DNA of 64,000 bases from Panorpa germanica (GCA_963678705.1 OY783212.1:558001-622000); one strand, 5' to 3'. Counted from the first letter of the stretch, positions 23,292-36,990 are shown. Notes: generated from the sequence alone by a model not told the origin. Numbers and translations: made by a program.

Positions 23292-26200
23292 TCAGTCGTA
23301 CAACCCGGGCATGCTCGTTGTAGGCACCACTTCTAGTAGCATTTGGAAGAAAATTGTAAATTTATCTGAAATTCAACATTTTTTAATTTAGTCTTTTAAT
23401 TTTTAGGAATATGTATACATAGATCATTATTATTTTCATATACAAGTTCCTAACCCATGAAACGGAATTCGTAACGCATGTGAACCAGCGGCACATACAG
23501 AATCAGCCCTGCAAGAATAAACAAGGCGGCATACAGATATTCGTAAGATGGATTGTCAATTATAGGAGCAGCCACCAGATAAATTGACACGATAAGAACA
23601 ACTACTGGAATCCAAATGGGAACTTTGTATGGCCTTGGGTAATTTGGTTTTGTAAATCTCATTACAATTAGAGCCACCATTGCACCACCATAAAATATCC
23701 AAGCCGTGAAACTGAAGAAGTCAATCAATGAGTCAATTGTGCCATAAAGTACCATAGCTGCTGCTATCAGGGACTGGAAAGAAATAGAATAATCTGTGCA
23801 ATAGGTATCTCAATAATAATAAATAACTATTTCGTTGTATACATACATGGAATATTAGGCCTGGAGCTGGAGTCAGTCGTCGAACATGAACATATGACAA
23901 AATGTCTAATAAATGTCCTTCACGACTTGCAGCGAAACACAGTCTGAAAGATAATATAACATTTAGGCTGTAATTAGATCAAGTTGATTTAAGTGAATAA
24001 AATTTGGAATAAAGCATTATTATATTACCTCCCTGCAGCAAATAGTGTTCCATTTGCTGATCCAAAGGTTGATATGGTGACAGAGAGGGGCATCAGCCAT
24101 GCCATGACTCCCAGGAGACGATTACCGAAAGTTACAGCCACTGCCTCGCTGGCGACGAGCTCCGACGGTGACATAACAGCTAGGTACGACACGTTGATCA
24201 GAGCATAGCATAAGGTAACCAACGGTATACCTATTGCAATAGATCGAGGAAGGTTTCTAAAGGAAAAGGAAACACTATTAATTCCTAAATACTATTTAAT
24301 CATAAAATATTCTTTTTAGATTATTAAAATAAATAAGTTGACTAGTAATAACACTTTTCTATGACTATTTTCTATTACTATTAGATATTACTAAATAAAG
24401 CGCGCATATTTAACATGCTATCATCGCTTTAACGTATATCTCGAGAAAGAATTCGAAGATTTCATAATTTATTTTAAAATTTAGCAGATATGATAAAAAA
24501 AAACTGATTTACTGTAGAGGAAGAAATAAGTTAGGACTCTTTTCTACATTGTGTGACCAGTTTGTAAAAACGTTATAAAGATTTTCTTTAAAGTCAAAGT
24601 ATTTTAAGAAAGCACACACATTTTGTGTAATAGCTACCGCAACTAAGCAACATATTGTATGTATGTTACAATGCTTTTATAATTTTAATATCCATGTTTT
24701 TATATAGGCGTGATGAACTAATATTAATTAATATTAGTTCATCACACATTAGAAACCAAGATTTCATTAACAAAAGTCAGTTAAAAGGAAGAAATTATTA
24801 TATGTTACATCCAAATTTAAGTAAGAAGAGATGGTTTAGAAATGAGTCTCGCAAAATGATATCAACTATAATCAGAATCAAAAGTAATCATTGTAAAACT
24901 CCAGCTCACCTGTACAAAATTAGTATTAAATTAGGATAGATGTCAATGTGGTGAAGAAAGAACTTTGGATCATATTATATTGTAATGCATAAATTATAGT
25001 TTAGAAAGATCAAAATTGAATAGTGAAATATTAGATGTGATTAAAACTTTTCCTGTTAATACTAAATTTTTGTTAAGTGATTCAAAATTAATTAGTGAAT
25101 TATTGAAATATTTAGAAATTTGTAAAATTGAATTATAAATTATAAAAGATGTATAAAAAATGTTTGATGGTGGCTATGACGAAAGAAAGTCAAAGCAAAT
25201 AAGTAAATAAATTTTAAAAAAAATTAATTAATAATCCTTACTTGGATGGATTTTTAATTTCTTCAGTGACGTAATTCAAGTTATTCCAACCGTCGTACGC
25301 CCATAAACCTGTATAAAACGCTGTGGCCACATTTCCAAATGAAGGTAGTTCTCCTTTGAACGCACCTTGCAAATGTTGTGTGTTACCTACAAAAATAAAT
25401 GTGTTTTTAAAATTTTCTTAAATAAATTATTATGTTTTATTTTAAATTGATATCTCACCATCAGCCAACTTATATGCGCCTCCACAAATTATAATTAGGA
25501 TTGCGAGCAATTTTGCCGATGTAAACACGTTTTGAACGCACGTGGCCAAATTTACACTGTAGCAATTCACGAATAGAATCAATACTGAAAAGAGATAAAT
25601 ACAAAATATTATTGAAAAAGTTTAACATTTTATGATACGATATTTATCAACATGTGTATCTGCGTAATAGACTAATTAATAAAGATTAATAGGTTTAACC
25701 ATTAGGTGTCCTTGAATATTTCTTGAACACAGGGTCGTGCCGGAAATGTTTAGTTTTATAAATAGTGAGTAGATGTCAGTACGATAAAAACTGATAGATT
25801 AATATATGTACTTTAAAGTACATACAGTAATACTACCAGAACAGCTTAATCTTATTAGTTTTTAGTTAAATAGCAAAGTAAAAATGATTGCTATTTAATA
25901 GGCGTAGAAGATGGATTGAGTCTTAGGTAAGTAGTTAGCTCTACATATACTTTACAATCTAGTTTATTAGTTTAAATGAAGGTTTTGTTTGTAAACTTAC
26001 TTATTGCTAATAAAGCTATCATCTTAACAACCCCATGCGGGGGTTCACACTCTCTGACGAAGGCCTCCACCGCATAATGTGCGAAACTGAGACAAATAAT
26101 TGCCATTTGGGATGGTTTCAACACAAGCGTAGATGTCCAAGAAAACAAAAAGGCCGGTGCTGGTCCGAAAGCATCCATGAAGTATGCGTACTCCGCGCCC

Positions 26201-29200
26201 GACGAAGTGTTCATGGTACCGAGTTCGGCGTACGCTAAAGCGCCTGCAAAAAATCATTATACTAATCATTTAACAGATAGTATGCAGTTAATTATTCCTC
26301 AATGGATTTATTTAGTTACTATACATATTATGAACTCTATAAAAGATTGTGGCATTGCTGTAGTCAGTAAATTAATTCTAATAGGAACCCGTAAAGTTTT
26401 CGCATCATTTTTATTGCAGCTCAGAACCAGACGCGAGAATGAATGACCTATTTACGATTGAACTTTTTGATAGTAGTTTTTTTTTTGCTGACTTGATTAG
26501 AACATTACGAAGCCTGTTTTCTTTTATTGGGATGTGTAATAAGGACAAATTACATAATACTGGAGACAGGAGAATCGGTTAAGTTGGATCACATAGGAGT
26601 ATTGATCCTTCCGGGCATAGTAGTCTGTTTTTTGAACTTCTGAAGGTCGTTCTACAATAAGTTTTCGCTTTTCTGAGAACAGAAATATCGGGTCGGGGTC
26701 ACCTTGAGCTCAGATAAATATATTACAGCTTCCGGTGTGTAACAGAATTTCTTTAGGTATTTCTTGACGTTATCTGGATAAAGTGCGGTTATAAACTCAT
26801 TTTTTAGACGTCATTTTTTAAATTTTTGATTGAAATATAGTTTAATACATGCATATTGGCTATTAAAATTTTTATAGATTATTTTTGTATTTTAATCTTG
26901 ATGGTTTACAGAACTCAAGTGTTAGTGGTAGCACATGACATGACATCACATGCAGATTTACTTTTCACAACTCATACTTTCATTCTCACGCCAAATTCTA
27001 TTCTTTCAAGTCATAAATTAGAGTTCGAGGGTCAAACCAGTACACGAATTTGTTTATCATTCTCTTTTAACGTTTGTTATGCATTTTTAATATTATTTAT
27101 TTACTTATTTAACAGATATATAATATAAATGAAATGTAACATAAGACTGCTTTCTAAAAAGAAGATGACTGCAGAAATACAAATTCCTAGCCAGAAATCT
27201 ATTCTTAAAATGCTATAAATCACGTCGAAATGACGTCAGGCGTGACGTAGCGCTGACACACACACACAGCGCGAGACACAAGTTGCAGGACGCAAATAAA
27301 CAAAAAGTCTACTAGTAAAATCACTTGGTGTTGCCCTAGTTTAACGCATGAATTAACCAACCCAATGTAATTAACAGAATATACATTTTCATTCACAGGA
27401 CTTGTTTATTTACATTTATCTTGTTGTTATGAGGTTGTACACTGAAGACAAGACTGTATAAAGACAGTGTGACTGTTCAGACGGGTTATGAGAACATTTA
27501 AGGGTGCTCAGACAGTGAAACATACTACTGCAAAGTCTTAAATGAGTCTTTGCAAGATGATATTGATTGATAATACATAAAATGAGAGCTGAGAAGTAAA
27601 ACTATCAACCTAGGTTTATAATAAACCTCAGTTACTTCAGAATTAATAAAACGGCATTAAAAAACAGTGTGAAAATATATATCTATAAAAAACATTGTAT
27701 AAGCAACAGACTCGTATGCCAAATAGAAAATAAAGCTCTAGAGATCTAAGAAACAATTTCAACTTTTCTTAAATTTATGGTTAGCCACAGGTTTAATTAC
27801 ATTACATAAGAATAAAAACATAAATAATGTTTTCAAACAAAAAGATAAAAACACAAAAACATTGAAACGAATGATTCAAACTTCAAAAATGTTGAGACTA
27901 ATTTGACTGCCAAAATTTAATGGCAAAATGATGGCGTCTGTCTGGGAGAAACAAATCGGACGGACAGACTAGACCACCTGATTAAAAATCTAAAATAAAG
28001 ATCATTGCAATGGAATACAACAGACCACAGAACTTAAGTTGTTTGCCAAGTTGCATACGTTTTATTTGATAATAATTGTTAAGTGACAGTAGCGTAGATA
28101 AGTGTTGCTGGAGCAATTTATACAGGCGCTGAATTAGCATAAAAATAACCAACGACATTAGGTGATATTTCTGGAAGATGAGAGGTCACCTAAACTAAAT
28201 ATAACTTAAATATATTTAAAAAATTTAAATACAAATTGTATTTTTTCATTTGATTGTTGTTATTAAATAAAAAAGTTCAATATTTGAAAATTTAAACATG
28301 CCGCGTTATTGCCAAATTAGTTGAGAGTTTATTAAATAGATGGCAGTGTCATCTAATTAAATCAAAAATTGTTTTGCAATGCCGCTCTACATTTGTAATT
28401 GAATTGTCAAGTGGGATACATAGGCCAGGTGATTTCGGTGAGTTTTAAACTTTATTTACATATTATTAATATGATTAATACGTTTATTAATATAACGATT
28501 ACTCGTGACATTGCTTTCTTTAGTTTGTAAGTTTTTAAAAACACTTTTAAATAGTTCTAATAACATTACAAGTATTTTGCCCTTGACAAATGAGTAGGGA
28601 TGCCCCATATTTTAATAATTATATTTATCTTACGAGTTTTGCTTTTTAATATTTGACATGTCGATATGACAGCGATGTTTAAATCTATTTTTAACTTCTG
28701 TATCCACCCACACATTGTGTTTCTACTGCAATAAAAACCAATTTGTGCTGCTGAGTTTCATTTCGTTGTTTTTCTTTGAAGCTTGTATTTTCGTTTTCTT
28801 TATTTTTATTTGTACACTTTGTAGCGACATTTCCAATGTTCGCCCGAGGTTATACGAAGGTTTACAAATGTATGGTATTGTATTTTCAATAAATAAACGT
28901 TTAATTAAAGTTAAATATGACTTACCTAGTAAAGATAGCACACCGCAAGCCATCCAGATAAGGAAGCTTACTCCTACGGAGTCAGTGCGCACGAGGAGCC
29001 CCGAGGGCGACACGAAAATTCCCGACCCTGAAAAAATAACATAACCTTAGTGCGATTTGTTTTTTAACCATTTAAAATGTTGTAGTTTCTTCAGTTAAGC
29101 GGGGGTTTTACGGGGTAATTGCGTATTCATACATAACTTATCGGCGACTTATACTTAAATGAGGTTATAACAGAGGTATAAATCTATAATACGATAATGA

Positions 29201-30460
29201 ATTTTGTCTTATTCGTTTCTATATACATTATAGAAAAATAAGTGAGTCAGTGTTTTTTAGTTATATTGGCAGTTTATACCCCACAGCTTGTTTTAAGTAT
29301 GAGTCGCCGCCGAACTCTCGTAATTTGAACTATACTACCTGAATCTGTTTCAGTACACTCATGAAATGTGTGTTTTTAAATCTGTTTCACTGTTCGACTT
29401 CTATGTTTCCACTCTCAAATATTTTTGTTAACAAAGTACCCTTCAAAATTAAACCATATGGGGAAGTGCGCCAGATTCAAATCCGGCGAGTATGGAGGAT
29501 ACAGTCCCAAAGTAATACACTTGTGGGACGCTTCATATCTTACAAGCTTACTGGAGCATATCCTTCTACGTCGTACTTGAAAAGAAATATTCCAAATGGA
29601 ATATTTTTTCATGAAATTAATTTTATTTTAACCATTGTCTTAAAATATTAAATAAAAAGACACATAAGTGAAGAAACTATAATATTTTAAATTGGTAACG
29701 TTTCGAGTGACGGACTCCGTATGAGGCAAATGCATCTAGAGCGAAGCAAATTGCATTTATTTGGCAGAGGAAAATGAATACAAGGTTTAGTTCTATCTAT
29801 CTACCTACCAGGTGTGCTCTAGGTGTTTATGTACGGGGCCGGTAAAATAATGTAAATAACTAAAAAATAATCATAGAAAAACTAACAATAATAATTTTCA
29901 TATCGTTATCAAATTAGATAACAAAGAAATAACCGTTATTTTAGCATTATAATAAGCACCGCTAGATTATTAATAATATACAATCAGAGTCGATACTTTT
30001 ACATCATTTTTCCGGTCTCTGTATATGAACAAACATTGCCAAGTGAACCTGTTTTAAAATAGGTTTAAAACCGTAGCGTTCTTCAAAACATTTTTTATTC
30101 TAAGTATAAAAATATACATGACTGATAAATATACTATATAAAAATGAGAAATTAAGAAAATAAAAATCTTTAATTACGATTACTTACCGATCATCGTCCC
30201 CACAATTAAAGCCACCCCACTGAGGAGTCCCACCCGTCTCTGGAGGTGAACAGGGTCGTTCGACGTTGTGCCCTTCCCCGCCAACCCGTCGCCCCCCCCT
30301 TGCAAAGAGTCACTCGGGGTCCCTGGATCGCCCCCTTCACCCCCTGACCCGAGGCACCCCCCATTCCCGTGTGGTGTGCCGCCCCCCAATTCATCGCTGC
30401 CGCTGCTACTTCCACTACGGCGCCATTGAAGTCCATCTTTATTACTGGAAAGGCCGTTAC
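23292..30460 (-). CDS. b(0,+)-type amino-acid transporter, SLC7A9-like (5' end not found)
   Basis: Light-chain amino-acid exchanger of the APC superfamily that works in the plasma membrane with a glycoprotein heavy chain. Minus-strand exons in order: 30188-30460, 28926-29027, 26001-26243, 25459-25584, 25242-25386, 24029-24256, 23847-23943, 23455-23773, 23292-23365; phases agree across all eight introns. TM1 has the substrate motif [40 protein letters not shown] and [16 protein letters not shown] follow in family order. A Cys in the loop FVRECEPP aligns with the one that bonds the heavy chain. The C-terminus, QMLLEVVP, matches the SLC7A9 tail. Reading on past the 23455 donor gives a false stop (FMG). 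The first visible exon begins with two bases of a split codon, so the ATG lies in an unseen upstream exon. The Gly-rich N-terminal tail is unusual. Confidence 0.93.
24700..25205 (+). mobile_element. LINE fragment, 3' end of a non-LTR retrotransposon
   Basis: In a transporter intron, antisense to it. A decayed frame reads [12 protein letters not shown], then TPAHLYKI, and after a frame change [15 protein letters not shown] CxC...H...C pattern after such a helix is typical of the tail following the reverse transcriptase and RNase H region of jockey/R1-type LINEs. Stops and a frameshift make it non-functional. It ends in A-rich sequence near 25205. Confidence 0.5.
24710..24745. repeat. Perfect 36-bp palindrome
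   Basis: Two 18-bp arms (GTGATGAACTAATATTAA and its complement) meet without a spacer at the left edge of the LINE fragment. Confidence 0.9.
26244..28925. other. Transporter intron, mostly unassigned
   Basis: No exon or recognised element. A short (CA)n tract lies near 27258. The open frames here are unsupported. Confidence 0.4.
29140..29334. mobile_element. MITE family A, copy 3
   Basis: The right end is clear (GTCGCCGCCGAACTCTCG then TAATTTGAACTATA). The left end is degraded. It lies in a transporter intron. Confidence 0.7.
29415..29612 (-). pseudogene. Mariner-like transposase remnant
   Basis: The minus strand reads [26 protein letters not shown] is the block around the third catalytic aspartate of mariner transposases, which is followed by a large hydrophobic stretch as here. 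Only this scrap remains, so it is inactive. It sits next to a family A MITE in a transporter intron; a direct link between the two is not shown. Confidence 0.6.
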
Positions 30461-30485
30461 CTGAAAGAGAGATTCTTTTTAGATA

Positions 30486-30908
30486 TGTCGGCCAATTGTA
30501 TGACGTTGAGTAGGACAGTGCTGTGGTAATGTTTTGTAGCTGTTGGTAGTCGAAATAATCAAGTCAAGTCAAAGAATAATAAGTTTTTATTTTATTTAAC
30601 CCTGTTACGGCAGACAAAATACTGAAATTTTATTGTTCCTCGAACTAATATTTGATACTTTGATATATAGCAGAGATTTATGAGCTGTAAGGTTGGCAGC
30701 GGTTGTGATGTCACATACATTTGGAATGTATACAACGTTGAATCCTTTTAATAATGAAAGAGACAAAATGACTTTTTTAATTGTTAATATCTCCCAACAT
30801 ATAAGGAGTTATTTATTAAAAATAATTGAACATTTGAGGTTCTAGTAACCCACTTTATCAATATATAGTACACTTTTATAGAAACTAAGACATAGGACAC
30901 AAGCCCAT
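30486..30908 (-). mobile_element. MITE family B, truncated inverted copy beside a transporter exon
   Basis: Family B sequence in reverse orientation ends in GGACACAAGCCCAT at 30908. Its other end is lost at about 30486, some 25 bp upstream of the splice acceptor of the first visible transporter exon. An internal deletion removes about 25 bp after TGTATGACG. Confidence 0.8.
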
Positions 30909-33900
30909 TACCATTGTTATATCAAAAAACATACGTTTCAACATAGGTCGGTATAGAGTTTGTAGGTTAAAAAGACAAAAAGGTATTAAAATTTTCAAAA
31001 TTTCAATTTCTCAGATTCATTTGATTATTTAAAACACTAAAGTATCTCGTATAAGTATCTAGAACGATGTGAATTATCAATAGATCCAATATACTTCGTA
31101 CAATCTATGTATTCCAGCAAGTTCAAGACAAAATATTCCGATATCGAAAGTGTAACTACCACAAACAAGGTCGTAGGGTCAACTACCCATCAATGTTAGG
31201 TTAAAGTACTCACTTATGATAAATGCTACAAGCTATTAGTTTACTGACTGGAAAAAACGAAGAAATGTCAAAACCCGGTAAGAAAATGTCGTGTTTTTAC
31301 TAAGTCTAGCGAAGTGATAATAATGCAAACTGACTACAGGTACGTCGTCGATCTGTTGACATTACAAAAGCTAAACGTTTGAATAATTACGTCCAGGTAA
31401 ATCGTAATATTTCGTGCATACTCGTGTTTACTCGTCAACATCATCAACGTGTTTGAACATGAATTATTAAAAGACTTGTATGAAATTAAATATTTTATTA
31501 ACAGTGAACAAAATGAAAACTTTGAAGATATTGAGTATTGGAAGTATTTGTATATAAATATAAAAAAGTTTTGAGCCTTGTTGCAGCACGATAACATTGT
31601 TTGTTTGATTTACGACCTTGAATTATATATAAGTTACGGAATGTCAAGACAAATCACAAAACATCACACTTGACACGAATCTTAACCTACAAAAATTTGT
31701 TTTTTACGATTCTCAAAATTTCTGACGTCTTATTAAAGATGCATATGATTTTTTTGTCATGAAATAATTCAATTTGATTCGACTCGTTTAAGGGAATGTC
31801 AGTGATAGAACTACAAATGACAAACTCACTTCACCTGGCTTCACTACCGTACCAGTATTGAATGAAGTTGCAAATATATCATTAAAGTGTAACAGGTACA
31901 GATATATTTTCTTTCTTTTTCTATGATATATTTCTGCTGAAATAAATATTTCAAATGTAAAAGAGACAACAATTTATATCCATTTAAATGTATCATGTTG
32001 GAAAGAGAAAGAATATTCTGACAGTTTCTTTTTTATAGGTGTCATCTATCTGAAACCTGAGTGAAAAGAAACTTCACCTACGCCATGTCACCCAAATGCT
32101 TACTGGGTAAGTAAATTAACAATATATTTAGATAACATTTTTTATGTAAAAGGTAACTTTGCTATATTAAGAGGGGGTGGGGGAGGGAGGGTATTTATTT
32201 ATATTATTGTACAACATATTAAGTTTATTGTGTAAAAATTTGAAGTCGATTGGAGTAAAACTGTCGGAGATATAGAGTTTTAAGTCTTCACCTCTCTGGT
32301 CTGCTTTCGTGTTACTTTGAAACTTTAAAATACGGTTTTTCACACTTAGCTTTTTCAGAGTCGGTGCCTACTCTAGCTCAAAATCTACTGGACCGATTCT
32401 TTTGAAACTTTGCAAATTCTTTCTTTACATAAATGACGAGGTAACGCTGTTGAGTTTTTTAAAAAATTTAAATTTTAAGGTATTATAAAATAACAAAGCT
32501 TCTGATTTCTTTCATGAAAAATTGGTATTTTGACTTTTAAGTGTTGTAAAAAATTGAAAAATCAATAAAAAAAAGAAAAAATCGATTGCGTTACCTGCAG
32601 AAACTTATCAACTAATGAAATCATTTTGGTTTTTCGATTTCAGAAAATCCAGTGATGAGTTATGAGTGGCACCGCAATGTTACTTTTTTTTTGTGACGTC
32701 TGCGGAGATTCGCTGTCAATGGCTCATTTCTTGATATTTATTTATGAAAATTTCACAAAGTATTCTTTAAATGTCATTTTATCATGTAGTAGTTATAGAA
32801 ATAATTATATATTAACTGTGTCGTCAAAAAACATTATCGAAAATATGCTTCTTTTTTATCGTTTTGACCTTACCCCACTTAAAGAAATCTTAATGCACAT
32901 ATTTTTAATTATATTGTAATACAAATTGAAAAGCAATATACTCGTATATAGCTCTAAATAAAAGATTGCAGTCCATGCATTCCACATGTTCATGTTCCAT
33001 AATCATTTCAGCCTAATTTTATATTAAGACGATAAATCTAATTAAATAAAGACCTCGTTCAGAATACTAATTAACATACCTGACCGAATCGCGATTAATA
33101 TTAGATTAATTCTTTTTAAATATAACCAATTATTTCAATGAAATTATTAATAGAACAATAACGATTATTATTATAGTCATATTTTTATTATTACCTAATA
33201 ATAAATTGGTTTTCATTTAATTAAAATAGTTAACCGCGTTTGACATCTATTCGTTATTTATTATTAACATAAACAATAACATATTTCTGATGTAAATAAA
33301 ACTTTTTTTGCAAGATTATTAAAATTAAAATAATATAAAAGTAACCAGACCGTGAATATAATAAAACTGTACGTTATCACAAACATCTGCGCTCTGGTTT
33401 ACCTGTAGCGAAAATCTGCACACACATTTGAGGCTCTCTGCAGAATCTACTTCAATGTTTTCATCTTTTTTAAATTTAATTTTATTTCCGATGCTGAGTC
33501 AACTCACCGACGATCTTTTACAATGTTGAAAATCGTTAAACAGGATTTTATAATACTTAGAAGATTCATGGATTTTATTAATCCGAAAAAAGGTAGATTT
33601 ATTTTTCAAAAAACAATAAAATAGGTCACAAGATGTTGTATATTAAGTAATAATATTTACGTAACAGGTAGCTTTTGTTATGTTAGATTTTAGGGGGGTA
33701 GTAGTGTATAAGGGCATAATGTAATAATAAAGTCGCACCTGCTTCGATATTTTCAGCCGTTTTATTGCAAAACAAATTTTTCAGTTGGTCGCGCATTTCA
33801 CGTCAACCGCGACCAATGACCAATGCCCAAAGGTTCTTAGCGACCTGTAGAACAATTGTGTCACAAGTTAAAAGAAAAGTATTTTTTTCTTCAAATTTTC

Positions 33901-34603
33901 ACTTAAGTTCCACCCACACGGAGTTAACAATAAATTAAATTGTTTTTAAAAATAGAATTACTTAACAAAAAAACAATAATTTTTAACAATGACTTAGGTT
34001 TACGTAATGTTATTTATGATCTTAAGTTATTTCTTTATTTTTACAATTTAAAATAAATAAGATTATAATTTTTATATATAGATCACAGCACAGTCGATAT
34101 AAAATAATCGCGAAATAAAATGTAGTATCCTAGTTACTGGCTAAACGGCGACTAAACGAACCATCCTCGTGCTCATCCAAAAATTCTGACTAATCGTAAA
34201 TATAATTCTGCCCTTGTATCGTGATAATATGGAAAGAGAAGTGCATATTTAACATTCATGGAATAGTAAGAGACAGATATAGTCCAAACTTCATTTGTCA
34301 GGTGGGCGAAACGCCAGCTAGAGCGCGGATTTTTCTATTTATGTAACAAGACGAACGACTTAAGATGATGTCCGAGACGACGTTAAAAACTTAGCGCTGC
34401 AAACACAAATATTTATGAACTGCGCGAAATATTTCTTTTTATTTTAATTTTGCTGCATTAATGTAAACAGAACGAATTAATGATCTAGTTTCCCTGTTTA
34501 TTTTAACTACTAAATCTTTTTAATTAAGTAGCTGTTCTTCTTAGACGATGACAGCTGCTGATTAAGAACGTTCCAAAGAAAATCTAGAAAGTTTTAATAT
34601 ATA
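30909..34603. other. Non-coding DNA upstream of the visible transporter exons
   Basis: No exon identified. A strong G-quadruplex motif lies at 32173-32191. The first transporter exon with the ATG could be in here or further right. Confidence 0.4.
32173..32191 (+). other. G-quadruplex motif
   Basis: GGGGGTGGGGGAGGGAGGG: four G-runs with single-base loops in an AT-rich setting. It fits the strict four-run rule. No gene is adjacent. Confidence 0.8.
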
Positions 34604-34611
34604 TATATATT

Positions 34612-35905
34612 CAGAGATGTGCAGAAATGCTTTTCAAAAGCATTTAAATACAAAGTGCAAATACCTCGTTATTTTCCTATTTCAAATACAAAATAAAAAA
34701 TAAATTTCATGTTAGTATTTAAATACAAAATACGTATTTTAAAAATACTTTTGAGAAAATAGAATACTCTTTATGTTACTAATATAAATGTTATTTATTT
34801 TTAATAATTATGAGAATTCTCTTTGATAAAGACCGACTTCGTTTTGAAACATTTTTGTTTCATAAAAATATTACCTAGAATTTTTAAAAATAGCAAAAGT
34901 AAGAGTTTTATTAGTGTCGCACTAGTCTGTACGTTAAAAGTACAACACATTTTGTACACTCATGTCTAAATAATGTCAACTTATGAATGAAAATATATAA
35001 ATGTTGGATGTCGCATGTAAGGGTAGTAGGTAAAGTAATATATATTTATATATATATATATATTTCAGTAAGGGATGTAGTGGAGTGATTGTCTTGTAGT
35101 AAGACAAATAATGAACGAGAAAATATGATAAACAAATTTAGGTAAACGAAAATCAGATGTCTTATGGTGGGGGTAACAGGAAGGATAATAAAATAATAGG
35201 CACATCTATCATTTTAAATTAGAATTATTAAGACAATTGTGCAGATACTTTTAGATCATAGATGGTGCTAATCTTGGTGGGATTTTAAGTTTATATTCAA
35301 AAAATAATGTTTACTGATTACCACACTATGAAGTAACAAAAATGAAAAAAGTATTTTGTATTTTCCAAATAGGAAATAGGTTTGTAAAAGTTTTCAAATA
35401 AAATATAAAATTCTATACTCTTAAGGAGGTACAGGATTTAAACGTAAATGATAAAAACGTCGTGAAATTTGGAGGGTCGATAAAAATAGATGAAACACAT
35501 ACTGTCTCAAAATTTTAGAGACCTAGGTTGCATAGGTTGCATTGCTAGGTTTTCTTTTTATACATGATTGAAAATAGTCATTTTCCATACAAATCATAAG
35601 TTTTAGCTCAATTTCACCACATTATATAGCTTTTAACTATAAAAAAATGGTGACACGTCTTTCAAAAACTAGGTGTATATAAAAAAATCTTTTCTGAAAC
35701 TATTGCTAAAAGAAAATTATCAAAAGGATACCTATATACGAAAATAATTAAAGAAAACCATTAAAAAACAGTACATGTGGGTTATGAGCCGGCAACGTTG
35801 CAAATGGCAAATCGAGCGGGAAATTCAAAATATAAATAGAAAATAGGTATTTACTATTTTGCATTTGCACTTTGAGTATATGTATTTGAAAAACGCACAT
35901 CTCTG
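34612..35905. mobile_element. hAT-type element with an 8-bp target duplication and a nested insertion
   Basis: The ends are CAGAGATGTGC and GCACATCTCTG. TATATATT occurs immediately outside both ends (34604-34611 and 35906-35913), an exact 8-bp target-site duplication as for hAT elements. It has no coding capacity. A truncated piggyBac-like MITE is inserted at 35421. Confidence 0.85.
35425..35832 (+). mobile_element. piggyBac-like MITE, truncated copy
   Basis: Starts TTAA then GGAGGTACAGGA and follows the full copy at 46095 until about GAGCGGGAAATTCAAAAT, where it breaks off into hAT sequence. It was inserted in the hAT element, so it is younger than it. Confidence 0.75.
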
Positions 35906-36394
35906 TATATATTTATTATTATTGATATTTGACAATCTGTACGTGTCACCAATGTTGTAACCACTGTTAGTACAAAACACTGCACCGTCGTGCTGAGCTG
36001 GAACACTGTTATTCATTTAAACCGTAATTTATTTTGTTTAACTTGTCCCATTACAACACATTGTTCAACAAATATGTTTCTTGTCAAATGTTAATATGTA
36101 CTTCTATGTTTAAAGACTTGTGACGGGGTCGAGGTCACGACCGTGGGGGCACGAGGGAGAAGGAGACATATTGAAAAGCGCAGACTCACAATTGAACTTG
36201 GTGCCAATACTTCGTTTACATTAAGGAAAATATAAAAAGTTTGCGCCATGTGATGACGAATTTCGTAATCATGATAAAATAATCTCAATGGCTGAAAAGT
36301 CCTGATCTAATCTGCTATTTATGACTCAATGATTTCGTACGGTATTGAAATCAATTGTTACTGTATCATTGAAGGACGTGGTGACAGATTTAGG

Positions 36395-36739
36395 GTCGAC
36401 TGATTGCAAACTAGTCGCGCAACGAAAACGAAAAACGAGCCATGTCGAGCCGTGTTTCGTGACTATAGAATTTTTAACAATAGCATAATATGGGATTTTA
36501 TTGTGTCGTATTCTGTGGTATTTGTGCACATATCTGCTCATGATGTTCACCATCAAAAGCATGCAACGTAATTGTCCTGCGACCTAGAAACACAGTCGCT
36601 CAAAATCAATTTCAAATCAGTTTTTTTTCATTTGAGCTTGTGCGTTCTCTCACTAACAACACAGTTGCATTCTCATTCGGTTCGGGCAGATTCGGGGCTC
36701 GCGTTTGCAATCAGTCGACTAATGTGCGGACGGCCTAAA
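36395..36739. mobile_element. MITE family D, degraded copy
   Basis: Shares inner sequence (CACAGTCGCTCAAAA, GCACATATCTGCTCATGATG) and the right end (TTTGCAATCAGTCGACT, CGGCCTAAA) with the better copy at 51884-52325. The left end is decayed. Confidence 0.65.
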
Positions 36740-36990
36740 TGTCAATGATTTTATTTTCTTATAAATTCAATTTTTAACAAATTTTAAGTCTACCCATTTA
36801 CAGTTTTATATTATATGTTTTTGCCACACATAAATTTATAAAAAAGGCAACAAACAATATGTTTTTGGGGCGGGAGAATGGATTAATTAGATTTACATTA
36901 ATTATAAATTGAAAAATTGTTTCGGTTCGCGAAAGAAATCAAAGAACGAATTAAGATCGTGGCTCGAGGTACCACTGTATCTTATGTTAA

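Noticed and set aside
23450..23755. Transporter ending in the reading FMG then stop
   Set aside because: This reads into an intron. A GTTAGG donor at 23454 and an acceptor before 23365 join to a tail matching SLC7A9-type carriers.
24655..24939. A 94-aa protein-coding gene
   Set aside because: It is a decayed LINE tail in an intron; the first part of the frame includes a palindrome.
30206..30436. Alanine/glycine-rich frame starting [10 protein letters not shown]
   Set aside because: It is out of phase with the transporter frame that runs into [11 protein letters not shown] at the same exon end.
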